Notes: a model not told the origin generated them from the sequence alone. DNA of 64,000 bases from Diadophis punctatus similis (GCA_023053685.1 JALIGW010000003.1:44400496-44464495), one strand, 5' to 3'. Positions 33,401 through 45,341 are shown, numbered from the stretch's first letter. Made by a program: numbers and translations.

Positions 33401-36400
33401 TTTGTGGCTTCATTGTGGTATGTGCGACGTGCCTGCATCCTTGCCTGCATCCTTCCTGACCTGTCAGGCAAGGAGATGCTCCTGGCCCGCTCTATGGAGA
33501 ATTTGGACTTGCTAGCCTTTCCTGACTCTCTTTAAGGCCAGGGCAGCTTCTCCAACCTAGTTATGCTTGGATGAGACTCAAGACTCCAGGTTGAAATTCC
33601 TCTCGGAGGGCAAAGGAATGCAATCAAGATGGGCGACTTTTTCCCTGCACTGCCTGCAGAACAAGCTTTTCGAGTCCCAGCTGGAGAAAACTGGCTGAAC
33701 TGCAGCTCGTTTCCTTGGCAGCTCCTTTGACAGCCTGTTTTACGCAGCAAGAGTAATGCAGAAGTTCCTGCTGCTCAGAGGATAAAGCAGGCACTAAAAA
33801 TATCCCTGTGTGGAAGAAGCTTCCCAAGAAGCAGCCGCCGCGTGGCAGCATCTCCAATGTGTGAGCCAGTGAGGAGTTCATCCAAGGACAGGAGAACATT
33901 CTCTGCCTCCTCCTCCTCCTCCTCCTCTTCCTCCTCCTCCCTCCCTCTCTCTCACTCTCTCTTTCTCTCTGTCCCCCACTCCCCTTCCTTGCTGCATTAT
34001 CAGGCGTGGCTGGCTGGCTACAGCTCCCTCCAGCATTCTTATATGGCTGTCAGCTGCATGAGCAGGGACTTGTGATGAGAGAGCCAAAGGAAAGGCAGCT
34101 TTTTTAAATGGAGGCAGGAAAAACGAAGATCAAATGCTAAAATGGATCAGGTTCTTTTTTAATTAAACAAGAAGGAGAGAGAATGTGGGGATCTATTAAA
34201 AGCTACGAAGATGATTTCTTTCTCTCTCTCTCTCTCTTTTAAATGAAAGTGACTAGAGAACAAGCCACGTACAAAGCATTTAAAGAGGGTAGCAAGGAAA
34301 TGGGTCAGATCTGGCACCAGGAACGCGGCAGCTTTAGATTTATGCTGTGAAGTTCAAGCTCTCATGTGCCTCATCAGGGATTGAGGCTATGCAGTGTATT
34401 CCTGACAATTCCATTATGGTAACATTGCACTGAAGAGAAAAAGTAGCACTGAATGCAGAATTCAGCATTCTTGGGGCCACTTTCTGCCAGCAACAATTCA
34501 GACTCAAAATTCTTATGGTCAGCTTTTATATAGGGGCAGAATCCAAAGACATTCCAGAAGTTAGGAATGGGCACATAGAGCAAGACTGTTCCTGCCTGGA
34601 ATCACTAGGAAATCCCAAGACTGCAGATTAGATTGGAATTTGGGTGGGGGGGAATAATCCCCAAAGGAAGCAACGGCTTTTACCAAGAAAACAATATAGA
34701 CAGGTCTATTTTGTCTCTCCACTTGAGAGAGATGTATTCATGTCCACTTAATTTACTGGTTGCTGTGGGACTTACCGGTAACTGTCAGACACCTGGGGGC
34801 AAAATTGCAGCTTCAGTAAGATTTCCAATGTTTCTTGGTACAGTTTTTAAAAATCCCATATCATAAGAATGTTTTTTACTCAACATTGGCATTGACTTCG
34901 GTTAGTCACATGGTACTGTAACCAGGGGAAAATCACTCCAAAATATTGGTGTCTTAGCAGGGCTGTTTTCTCTTTTACTAGAGAAAAGTCCATTTTTTCT
35001 TCTTCTAGAACTCACTTCTTTCTGGCAATCATTTCAATGTCAGGACATTCTGCAGTGCTACTCTTTCTTTGTGAGTAGGCTTTTTGTGATTGCTTTCTCC
35101 TCCACTTCTGGAGATGTGCATTCTCCTGTTTGTAGGTGTGCGTACGTCATATCATTTCTGCCCTCAGAGCAATTCAGATGCCCCAGCAATATTTCACTAA
35201 TGCTTCAGGTATAAGGTGAGGGGTCCCTTGGCTCACCATTTTGCTAATCTCATTCTATAACTTTTAGCTTATTCATAAAATATTCTTTCTTCCCCCAGTT
35301 GTGAGATGTAAGTACATGCTAGAGAGGGCAGAAACTGATCTCGCTTTCTCCACTTTCTGTCTTACCCAAGACACAAACAATCATAATTGGGTGTGATCTC
35401 CATAATCTGACAATGGCCTAAGCCTCAGCCTTCCACCAGGAGATGACAGATTATAAGATATTTCATGCATAACCATCACTGGAACATTTCATGGGAAAGC
35501 ACCCACCACTTTAGACTGGCATCTAGTTTCCTTATTGCTTTTATTGCCTTCTCTTAACCCTTCATCCATATAAGCTGCTTGCTGTCAATAGTTGCTCAGC
35601 TTGTTAATGATAGTACAGAAAGCCAACAGCATACCACACACAAGTGTACTTTACAGGAAACAAAGTACACAGGTACACGGTGTAAGCATGAGATTTGTGG
35701 AACTTCCTTAGCGTAAGGCGTACCTACTTCAAGCACTTGGAAGCTTCCCAAGAATGATAGTTTATAAAGCATTGCAGAACAGATTTGTAATGTGCTGATG
35801 TGATGGTGTTTTATGGATCAGTGGAATTCGCATTGCAAAGTTATAGTTTTATTTCTATTTGTAATCTACCTTTGCTCCCTTTTGTTCAGGGGAAAAAAAA
35901 TCAGACTAAGTGAGAATAGACTGCATGCGATAGCTATGGGAAAAGGGTCAATGCTGTTTATGTTGTTATTTGACCTCTAATAGAAAAGAAACCTGTTGGA
36001 TTGCCATCTCCACCCAGTGAAAGGAAGTGAAAAGTAATATCATCCTTGAGCAAAAAAACCCAACCAACCTTAATGAGCTGTATGCATGTGAGTCCCAACT
36101 TGGATGACCAAAGATTTCTCTACCCCAATATACAGTATGGATGGATCGACCATTCAGCAATTTGCTCACTTATTTATCTATTTATTTACTGAACAGAGGT
36201 TATATGCGGCTATAATCTCAGAAGCCTTGCACCCACCTACCCTCCATTCCAGGAAGAAAATTTAAGCTATAATTAAGTTACAAATATGATAGCCCTGGTG
36301 CTTGAGGAATGCGCCCAACAAAATAGTGGGAAAAAAAGCCTAAACAGGATATGTTCACTTGTCATAATCACAGCCAACGTGATCTTTTTAAAACTCACCA

Positions 36401-36528
36401 GGGTGGGAAGTAATCTTATTTCAGGGGATTTGCTATTTCAAAGACAGGAGTTATTTTTGAAAAGGCACATTCTATGACTCCTGAAAAGGGGTGGCAGGGA
36501 GAAACCACCCTGCTAGATCTTCCTAGAT
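33401..36528. other. Mostly unannotated block with a (TCC)n/(TC)n run
   Basis: 33905-33965 is a (TCC)n then (TC)n run; its poly-Ser open frame (33842-34072) is an artefact. Bases 33420-34100 are less AT-rich than their surroundings, but no splice-bordered exon is convincing. The rest (34100-36528) shows nothing I recognise. Confidence 0.45.
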
Positions 36529-36867
36529 CAGTGGTTCCCAACCTGTGGTACGTGTACCACTAGTGGTACGCGAGGGCCTTCCAGGTGGTACGCGAACACT
36601 TTCGGGGTCATGAATGATTTTTAGTTAGTTGTTTTTTACTTCACAAAAATGTTTACTGCCTAACACAACTGTTGCCACACGCCACCCACCTGGTCCCAGC
36701 GGCCCGAGAATCCAGTTGCTGGATGAGTGGGGCCAAAAAAGGAATGGTACAATTATGGAAACAAAGTGATATCTGATCGAATTTAGTTTCTCTGGAACCA
36801 GGTGGTATGCGGCGACTGTACAAGACCTCCAAGTGGTACTCGATCATAAAAAGGTTGGGAACCACTG
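36529..36867. mobile_element. hAT-type element, family H
   Basis: Ends CAGTGGTTCCCAACCTGTGG / AAAGGTTGGGAACCACTG with a perfect duplication TCCTAGAT at 36521-36528 and 36868-36875. The left subterminal region has repeated GTGGTACG motifs. Confidence 0.9.
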
Positions 36868-37002
36868 TCCTAGATGGACAGAAGTCACTGGGAAATAGTT
36901 TTCCCATAGATATCCAGGCAGTCTTTGGATCTCTATCCTACTCTTGCCTGCCTTAGACATAACAGTGGTTCCCTAACTTGAGAGTAAATTGCTGCTAGGG
37001 AG

Positions 37003-37194
37003 TCCCAAAAGTGCTTTTTCAAGAGGCAACTGGACTTTCTGGTTTTTCTTTGAACACGTTTTGCTTCTCATCCAAGAAACTTTGGATGAGAAGCGAAATG
37101 TCTTCACTGAAAAACCAGAAAGTCCAGTTGCCTCTTGAAAAAGCACTTTTGGGACAACCATGACCTGGATGACTGAGAATCTCCATAGACATAC
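37003..37194. mobile_element. Fold-back retroposon with 10-bp target duplication
   Basis: Perfect 47-bp inverted arms at 37002-37048 and 37109-37155, with an inner imperfect stem around TTGCTTCTCATCCAA / TTGGATGAGAAGCGAAA. A non-palindromic end (CTGGATGACTGAGAATCTCC) follows and is shared with 62587-62708. TGCTAGGGAG repeats at 36993-37002 and 37195-37204. Confidence 0.75.
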
Positions 37195-37204
37195 TGCTAG
37201 GGAG

Positions 37205-38826
37205 AAGACAATTCTATTCTGTAGTTCTGTACTCAGGAATATATAAGCTCACTGCCAAGGCTCTTGCTGTTCCAAAGGAAGGCAGAAATTCTAGCAGTGT
37301 CCTCAGCAAAGAGGAGGAAGAAGCAAACATTATTTGTTGATCCTCTGAATTGGCAGTGACAGTATATTTACATATACGCTGAACTCTGTCCTGAGGTTTA
37401 TACGAATGAAACTCCCTCATTTCATTCATAAACAAAAATAACTTTATGATTTGCAATATCTTTATTAGAAGGGTCACTTAGTTCAAGCATTAGTAATGCC
37501 CATGTAATTTTTAGTTAAAATGGAACAAAGTGAAGTTCAGTTCCAGTATTTTTCAACCTGTTTGTGATAGCTGCCATAGCTATGAGATCACTGACACTAA
37601 AAGCTCATCTTCACAGCCTGCTTGTCCAGCGTGAGAACAGCCCACTGACCATTTTTGGGGGGCAACAATACACAGTGTCACCCTCAACTTGTGCCTAGCT
37701 TTTTTTTCATAAAGGCTTTCTGACTTCAGCCATTACAAGCCATGCTGCTGTATGTTCTGCCTGTTTTACTTCATTTCCTTGTGGGCCCATTCATTATTGG
37801 CAAGAATGCCTTCCCTTCCTCAGTTCCTGATAGCTGCTCTTCACAGCTATTTCATCTTAGAATTCCTACCTACTGTATCTGCCCTCCTTCAGACGATACC
37901 TTCTTACAATAAAATCGCCTTTCCCCTCCACCAGTGAATTGGTGAAATATTGTTTCAGCGGAGGACCCGTAAAACAATGGACCAAGAGAAGGCAAGAAAG
38001 GTCACCCAATGGCGTCACAGGTCCCTTCCCCCCACCCTGTTGGTCTGGTGAAATGCTTATGGTGAACAGCAACTCCTACACTGGGCACCCTACCAACTGT
38101 ATGATTCTTTGACTGCTGTATATTGTGTGCTCAACCAAATGGAAACCATTTCTCCTTAGAGATCCATCCACAGACAGGAAAACAAATTGGCACGTGCTTT
38201 CCTGGCACAGGTGGGCAGAGAATCCATAATCAAGGGGGGGGGGGTTGTAATCGCCATTCAAACAGAATGCTAAGGTTTCTTTAACTGGCTACATTTTCAG
38301 CCAGTGTCAGTGCTAGAAACAAGTTACTTAGGGCTGTTGTACAGAATTGCCTTTGGGCTAACAGCGTATCTTAAAATGGTGTTGGAAATCTCCTTTCATT
38401 AAAATGCAAGGACTAAATAGAAGGAAGGATGTTGCATGAACAAAAAACCTTTGACTATGGGCTTCTTAGCATCTCACAAAAGAATATTATGGCTGCCTGG
38501 ACAACTGGAGGTTGTCAAAATGGCAACATATGGTGCTATCACTAGGGAAACACCATCTCTTTATGTTCTTGTATGTGGTGTCTTGTACAAGTACAAAAAG
38601 AGTGGGATTTGCATAGACATGTCACAGTGCACATTTCAGACATATCCCTCTACAGATGCCCAGGAGGAAGAGGAATATATTTGGCTTATGTTACATAAAC
38701 AAGGAATTAATATTGCTAGAAATATCATATTTCCCTTTAAAAGACCTCCTAGGACCGATGGAGGTGGGCTGAAACAAGAAGTCCTACAAATGCTCCCAGG
38801 ATTTCCATAGCATAGGGCTTCAAAGG
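37205..38826. other. No recognisable gene or repeat
   Basis: Nothing supports an exon. The open frame 38436-38807 has no recognisable product. Confidence 0.45.
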
Positions 38827-38940
38827 TGCAAGACAATTGCTCTTCCCAGCATCATGTAACTTTATATATATAAAGTTTTTCTGTGCAAGACAATTGCTCT
38901 TCCCAGCATCATGTAACTTTATATATATAAAGTTTTTCTG
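38827..38940. repeat. Two tandem copies of a 57-bp unit
   Basis: TGCAAGACAATTGCTCTTCC ... TAACTTTATATATATAAAGT TTTTCTG occurs twice without visible mismatch, at 38827-38883 and 38884-38940. Each unit contains the palindrome ACTTTATATATATAAAGT. Confidence 0.95.
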
Positions 38941-39017
38941 TCGAGTCACCTGGTATACCCAAATATGCAGTATGCTCCCTCCCATATTTGGGTATACCAG
39001 GTGACTCGACAGAAAAA
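38933..39017. repeat. Perfect 35-bp inverted repeat with 15-nt loop
   Basis: Arms 38933-38967 and 38983-39017 are exact complements (GTCGAGTCACCTGGTATACC core); the loop is CAGTATGCTCCCTCC. The left arm overlaps the end of the second 57-bp unit. Confidence 0.95.
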
Positions 39018-39039
39018 ACATTTAATCCCTCCCCTGGCT

Positions 39040-39340
39040 CAGCTGATAAGGGAGGAGAACTTGTGGCTTAGAGGTTAAAAGCACCGCCTAACAAGGCAAA
39101 CAGCCCAAGTTTGAATCCCAGAAGGGTATGGGTAGGTGATGAGAGCTAAATAGATCTATACTAGTCTCCCTTTATTTCTTTATCAGCAAAAATGTAAGTT
39201 TGATATATATGCTGCTGCCTTACAGGAAGACTGCCCAGGTTCAAATCCCAGTAAGGGTATGGCTATCTGATGAGAGCTAAATAGCTCGAAATAGATCTAT
39301 AATAGTCTCCCTTCATTTTCATTTATCAGCAAAAAATGTG
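39040..39340 (+). mobile_element. tRNA-derived SINE, two partial tandem copies
   Basis: Copy 1: A box-like TGGCTTAGAGGTTAAAAGC and B box-like AGTTTGAATCCC, then GATGAGAGCTAAATAGATCT and AGTCTCCCTTTATTT. Copy 2 begins near 39211 at GCTGCCTTACAGGAAGACTG with B box-like GGTTCAAATCCC and the same tail. The pair ends in a (CA)n array. Confidence 0.65.
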
Positions 39341-39387
39341 ACACACACACACACACACACACACGTGTGTGTGTGTGTGTGTGTGTA

Positions 39388-39427
<40 letters not shown>
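39341..39427. repeat. (CA)n(GT)n palindromic dinucleotide array
   Basis: (AC)11-12 followed directly by (GT)n, so the two halves are inverted complements; a TAATG interruption divides the GT part. Confidence 0.95.
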
Positions 39428-39429
<2 letters not shown>

Positions 39430-40845
39430 TTTGGTGCAAATGTTGTACATATATTTTTTAATTATTTTATTACATATGCCAAAAGCATATCCTCTTTATT
39501 TCTAATACTATAAAGTTGATCTTGAAAAAATTATTCTTGGAACATCCTACCACTTTGGGAAAGAATATAATGGTATTAATCAAGAAAGATGTGCAGATTG
39601 CAACTTTTATTTCCACTTTATAAAACTGTACATATCTGTGTGCCACATGCAATGAAAAAGTTCTGAATTATTAGCTTCAAAATCACATTTACCAAACAGG
39701 AAATAGTTTTCCCATGACATCATATAGTATATCCTATTGCTTTTATAATCAAATAGCATTTTATTTGCCAGTTATTCAGATTTGGAGAATTAGACAATTC
39801 AGCAATTCCAAGTAGTGGTATACTTTTCAGTTCAGAAATGTGACAGTATTTTAATACAAAACATACAAATTATGAAAACAGATACTGTGAGTATTTATGG
39901 AGGAATTGGACTTCTGATGTGGCCATTGTTAATTGTTTGCAATAAAGACAGATCTGGAACAGTTAGGACAGTGAAGCCTGACTGGACCTAATGTACATCA
40001 GGTGCACACCTGCATCTAATAAAGGCAGTAAGACAACAATAACGTTTTGGAAATACATTTTGCTCAACGAGAATCCAAAAATTATCATGCTATGAATATA
40101 TATTATGATGAAGCCATGCATATTCACTATTTTCATGCTACCATTTTCCGATTGAAAGTGTGATGATCTGCTTAGTGTTTTTGCAACTTTTCATACCTCG
40201 GTTTGAAGTGGAAAATGTGATTCCATTTTTCTGCTGACTATTTATGTTTGGAGATTATCTCTGTCTACATGCAGATTGAAACCCAAACAGGAAGGGATTG
40301 CAACAAGAAATACAAACAAAGGGAAGGAGGGGGGGAATCCAATTACTGTTGAAAAAAATATTTTAATTTTATGCTTCAACAAGTTTCATTTTTTTTCTTC
40401 ACGTCTATAGCTCAAGTCTATTTAGGCTTCCAAGTAAAAAGATTCCAGTTGCATCTCTGCTCTAGAAGGGTTAAAACTTCAAACGAGTAATTTGATTCAA
40501 AGATGTATGACTGATTCATCCACCTTTGAGTTTGAAGATAGCTTCAAATTGTTACAAAGAGATTCAAAGGCAATTTTAAAACTGAGTGGGCATTCTGCAC
40601 CTTTCTTACATATATGGGCAAAACAGGACGGGGGGCGGGCCGGGGGTGAAGAGGAGAATTTGAGCATTGTGACAGGCTGTCTGGTATTGATATGAATGAA
40701 TTTAACCACTTCCCCAAACTTTATTTGAGATCATGCTTGGAGGAATGCTGTTCTGCTATTAGTGGCTCTTACTATTATATTCTAATTTTTTTTTCCTCTT
40801 CAACCATGTTCAATTCTCAGAGACTGCCAGGAAAAGTCCTTACAG
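39428..40845. other. No recognisable gene or repeat
   Basis: AT-rich DNA without an exon or RNA gene that I can support. Confidence 0.5.
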
Positions 40846-40992
<147 letters not shown>

Positions 40993-41433
40993 AATGGTTT
41001 GCCATTGCCTCCTTCCTAGGACTGAGAGAAAGTGACTGGCCCAAGGTCACCCAGCTGGCTTTGTGCCTAAGATGGGGTAAGATTACAGGGGTGAAATGCT
41101 AATGGTTCGGCCTGGTTCGGGCGTACTGGTAGCGGCAGCCGGCGGTGGTTTGGAGAACCAGTAGCGGCGGCCACACGAGGCTCCGCCCACCCGCCCTGAT
41201 GTCGCCATTTTCTTTTTTTAACCCTCTGTGCATGCGCAAAGCCTTCTGCGCATGCGCAGAGGGTGAAAAAGCACATACGGTGGTGGCGCGTGCAAAGCGC
41301 ATGCGCAAAATGCAAAGTGCACGCTTCCAAACCGGTAGGGAAGGTAAGTAGATTTCACCGCTGGGTAAGAACAAAGAGCCTCCCTGTTTCTAGCCTGCTG
41401 CCTTAACTACTACACCAATTTGGGTCTTTAATT
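40993..41433 (-). mobile_element. Squamate SINE-like repeat, antisense, split by a transposon
   Basis: AATGGTTTGCCATTGCCTCC, GGCCCAAGGTCACCCAGCTG before the insertion and GTTTCTAGCCTGCTGCCTTA, ACTACTACACCAA after it. This order matches a common reptile repeat I know from memory. It is interrupted by 41086-41363. Confidence 0.6.
41086..41363. mobile_element. hAT-type element, family C, nested in a SINE
   Basis: Ends CAGGGGTGAAATGCTAATGG / GTAGATTTCACCGCTG. Flanks GTAAGATT / GTAAGAAC match partly if the border is moved by one base. Carries TGCGCATGCGCA at 41247-41258 and donor-like AAGGTAAGTA at 41341-41350. Confidence 0.75.
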
Positions 41434-42345
41434 GGCTTAGACATCTCTATTTGAAGGGAGATAATTTTAAAAAATGTGTTCACTGAGCGTGTGTTTTTAA
41501 AAATATTCCACAAGTAGCACCAAGCACGTCATGTAGGGTATTTTCCACACTGATTTAGCAGAACTCTACCGGCACCTTCCTGGAGAATTTAAAGACTATG
41601 TAATCCCTTTCCTCATTTTTGCTGCTTTGACCTTAACAAGTGCAGGGGAAATATTTTAAAAACTTAATTCAGTGAAACCCGTAAAGTGACCTGCCTGAAA
41701 CTTCGAAGGGTATTATCATCTTTATGAGTATCTGCTTTCATCCCATTGTTAATGCAGCAACTTTTGACGCTTTCCAAACTGCAAACAATAGTCAAATATT
41801 GAATCGCTTCAGAATGCATTTGTTTTCTTTGGATCTCAAACTGAATCTTGGCTACTTTATGGCCATAATGTGCTCATTATGCATATGTGGAAGATTACCC
41901 TTTCCCTCTGAAGGATATTACATTTTCTTGAGAGTCCAAGACTGATATCTGTAGTGAGCAAGCCACACCATTGGATTCTCAAGCAGGAGCGGGATTTGTT
42001 TTTTCCTCTTTGGGTTTTATACAAAACCTTAAATGTCCTCTTCATTTTAAAACCATGTTATTTTTTTAAAGGGCTTTCACTATCATTTTTATTGGTTTCT
42101 GATCTCAACATGGTGAGAACCTGTAGCACATGTTTTCAGTTACAGTAATCAAAATGAACTCTGGGGACTGCAAAAGAGGTCTTGGAAACTCCTTGGAACT
42201 ACAGGTTGCCTGTCTTGAAATATATAATTATATTATTTTATGCCATTGATATTCTGCACATACTGTATATAGAAATTGAATGTAGCATATTAGAAGTGGG
42301 GACTATATGTGATTACAGTATGTGTGCGCATGTCTCTGTCTAGGG

Positions 42346-42664
42346 CAGTATTGGTGAACCTTTTCGGCACCAAGTGCCGAAACAAGAGCATGCGTGACAG
42401 CGCATGCACGAGCCAGAAACCAGAAGAACAGCCGCCCGGTGCACATGCATGCGCCGGGAAGACGATCTTCCAGTTTCTGGCACGCGCATGCGCACTGGCC
42501 ACTTGGTCTTCTGGTTTCTGGCGCTCCCGCACATGTGAAGATCAGCTGGCCGGGGCGCATGAGCACGGCGGAACCCGGAAGAGTAACGGGCGATGGCTCG
42601 CGTGCCCAGAGAGATGGCTCTGCATGCCACCTCCGGCACGTGTGCCATAGATTTGCCATCACGG
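42346..42664. mobile_element. hAT-type element, family A
   Basis: Begins CAGTATTGGTGAACCTTTTC and ends ATTTGCCATCACGG, with a perfect duplication GTCTAGGG at 42338-42345 and 42665-42672. Confidence 0.85.
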
Positions 42665-42677
42665 GTCTAGGGATTTG

Positions 42678-42862
<185 letters not shown>

Positions 42863-43229
42863 GGAGGATGTGTAATGTCTATTGTCTTTGTGCTTTCTAA
42901 TTCTGGCAGGCTCTCTGAGAGGGGAAGGTAGATTTAGAAATCCTTAGCAAAAAAAACCTTTCCTTAGTCTTTTGCCTTACAAGGATACCTTTGAGATGAG
43001 ACTGGACTGCTTTTATCTCTATCAGCAGACATTTTAGCAGGAAAAAGTGGAAAGGAACCCTAGAGGAATCCACAATATCAGATTGTCCTTGCTGCTAGTT
43101 GACAATCTTTCACCAGAGATTGCTCCTACTTATTTCTTTTCTCCATCAATTTATGGGATAGGAGAAGGACTAACAGAGTTGGAAGGGACCTTGTAGGTCT
43201 TCTAGTCTAACCCCCTGGAGACCCTATGC

Positions 43230-44413
43230 CAGGGATGTCAAACTCAAGGCCCGCTTAGATCTGGCCCGCGGGGCCTCCCTGGAAACAGCGAAGGACCAGC
43301 CTGTGGTGCCTCTGCCAGAAAAAACAGAGCTCAGGAGGGCCGCGCATGCCCCCCCCCGAGCTCTGTTTTCACTGGCAGAAGGCTGCAGGAGGCTGTCACA
43401 GCTGAAAATGGAGCCCTGGAGAGCCACGCATGTCCCCCGAGCTCTGTTTTTGCTGGCAGAGTGCTAGCAAAACAAACTACTAGCAAAAGTGGATCCTCCC
43501 CAGCCCTGCCCGGGCCACTACAGTAAAGTGACCAGATTTTTTTTTTAAAGCGGGACGCGGGGCCGGCCCGCCTGGGTGCCGCCATTGGAGTTTTGCCCTC
43601 TGCGCATGCGCAGAACGCTGCGCATGCGCAGAGGGCAAAACAATGCAAATGTCGGCGTCCAGGTGGGGGGGAGGCGGGAGGCCTTTCCTCGCCTCCCGCC
43701 TCCCCTTCGGGAGCCAGCAGTGGCTTGGGCTGGGAAGCGACGAACGGGAGGCGGGAGAAGGAGGCAGCCGGCAGCTTACCTGTCGCGAGCTCCAGGCATC
43801 CAAGTGCCACGGTCTCCCGGTCGCCCGCCCGGCCCCAGGGCAATGGCGGCAGCGAGGCGACGGGGGGAAGGAAGGGGAGGGGGACGAGGAAGGGCTGTTT
43901 GCGCCGCCGGAGGGGCCGCTCATGAGCTCAAACCGACGATGGCAGCGGCGACGGCTCCTCGTCCCTCACTCCTCCACCCGCATCCCAACAGCAGTGGTGC
44001 CTCCGAGGGTGGGGCTAGGGATGGGGCGGGGGAAGGAGAGGAGGAGCAGCCCCCCTTCCCCCTCTCCCCAGCAGGCAGCCGCCTCGCTGAAATTCCGCTT
44101 TGCCCGACTTGCTTCCGGTACCTCTCTTTTGTGCTTCCCCTTCTAAGGTGACCAGACATCCCGCTGTTTTGGCATTCTTTCCAAAAAAGCGTGACTTTTT
44201 GGAAAGAATGCGGGACGCGGGACACACGCTTGAAAAGCGTGTCTGTCCCGCCAAAAGCGGGACGTCTGGTCACCTTACACTACAGGTGCCCCCGACATTA
44301 GTGATATTGAGCTGGCCATGCCCACCCTGGCCACCTGGCCATGCCCCCCCGCCTCCTCGAAGTCAAACACAACCCTGATGCGGCCGTCAATTAAATCGAG
44401 TTTGACACCCCTG
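43230..44413. mobile_element. hAT-type element, family D, carrying a nested family E element
   Basis: Ends CAGGGATGTCAAACTCAAGG / CGAGTTTGACACCCCTG. Flanks CCCTATGC / GTCTATAC (5 of 8) fit a decayed CCCTATAC duplication. Removing 43524-44277 and one CACTACAG restores a family D element like 26778-27142. Confidence 0.8.
43524..44277 (-). mobile_element. hAT-type element, family E (754 bp), with CpG-rich cargo
   Basis: Ends TAAAGTGACCAGA / TCTGGTCACCTTA with a perfect duplication CACTACAG at 43516-43523 and 44278-44285. Orientation is opposite to the copies at 52267 and 53021. It contains two TGCGCATGCGCA palindromes (43601-43612, 43619-43630) and, on the - strand, CAG/GTAAGC with the donor at 43779. 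Open frames over 100 codons exist here in several frames because the DNA is GC-rich. Confidence 0.9.
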
Positions 44414-45190
44414 GTCTATACCATTCTGGACAAGAGCTGTTAAATCTCTTCTTAAAAACCTCCAGAAATGGTGCACCCACAACTTCTGAAGGCTGAAGGC
44501 TCTATTCATTCCACTGACTAACAGTTCTGACTCTCAGGAAATTTCTTCTTAGTTCTAGGTTGGATCCTTCTTTCATGAGCTTCCAACTTCTTGTCTTGTC
44601 CTCAGGTGCTTTGGAGAATTGGCTGTCCCCCTCTTCTTCTTACAGAATGGTCCACGCATTCATGTGTCTGTGTGTGTGTGCAAACGGAAGTGTTCTGTTA
44701 ATATGTAAATAATGGTAAACTAAACTGCCGAGGTAGTAAGTTATACTCTGTGTTCAAATTTTAAACTACAAATGACTTTCAAACTATGCAATGCTGGGGC
44801 TGAACATTGTAAATGCAAAGCTCAAAACCCTAAGGGGAAAAAAAGAGACAGGAGGGCGCCTTCCTAACAAAATCGGAAGCTGAGCCAAACTATGGGTGTG
44901 TATACTGCATGTGTGTGCCAGAAGTTGATTTTACCTAGGATGCCAAATGCCTAGAGTTAGCCCTGTCTATTCTTCAGCCCTAGGGAAGTCTTGGCTCATG
45001 GTCTTCTTCTCAGATTGTGTCTTCTAATTACTGAACTTCCACTTAGGGCAGTTCTTCACTGCGGGCTAAGCTGTTTGCCTCCCATGATGCTCCTGTCTGC
45101 TTCTCAAGCCAACCTGCAATGGGTTAGAAAGAGGCAGGCTGGTGCTCACCTTAACTTCTGACTGGCCATTCCTTTGTTTCTTGCCCTTAC

Positions 45191-45341
45191 ATCTAAGCAT
45201 GGAAGGCAAATGTCCAATGCTGCAGTAACCATAGCGAACTGGATGTTTTTTGGTTCCTACATTATGCTGTAGGTCCATGGAAACTTTATAACAAAGAAGA
45301 ATTGATAGTGCAGCTCCACAAAGAACTAGCAATGTTCCTAT
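45191..45341 (-). CDS. Weak candidate exon with one hydrophobic segment
   Basis: On the - strand a T-rich tract ends TTAAGTTGCAG at 45342, and 151 nt later there is a donor GTAAGG at 45190. The open frame (IGTLLVLCGAALSILLCYKV, then HNVGTKKHPVRYGYCSIGHL, PSMLR) has a plausible transmembrane helix followed by a basic Tyr/Cys-containing stretch. The frame stays open for 134 codons over 45470-45066. I do not recognise the protein and see no partner exon. A 134-codon frame can arise by chance, so this is only a lead. Confidence 0.2.

Larger units (their letters stand above)
43160..44650 (-). mobile_element. CR1 LINE 3'-UTR fragment, antisense, split by nested transposons
   Basis: Left part 43160-43229 (AACAGAGTTGGAAGGGACCT ... 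TAACCCCCTGGAGACCCTAT) and right part 44414-44650 (TCTATACCATTCTGGACAAG ... CAGGTGCTTTGGAGAATTGG) are consecutive in the CR1 3' end. The interruption is 43230-44413. Confidence 0.75.

Noticed and set aside
33842..34075. Open frame with a poly-Ser tract
   Set aside because: The Ser run is a (TCC)n microsatellite; flanks show no conserved domain.
38436..38807. 124-codon open frame on the + strand
   Set aside because: Ends with AT-rich low-complexity sequence, has no splice signals in frame and no known similarity.
39050..39130. Possible tRNA gene with B box-like GTTTGAATCCC
   Set aside because: No full cloverleaf could be formed and a second copy with the same tail follows; a tRNA-derived SINE explains it better.
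43576..44151. GC-rich open frames up to 191 codons (also 52393-53013, 53096-53777, 53730-54301)
   Set aside because: Overlapping frames on both strands within family E transposon cargo; low stop frequency follows from GC content.
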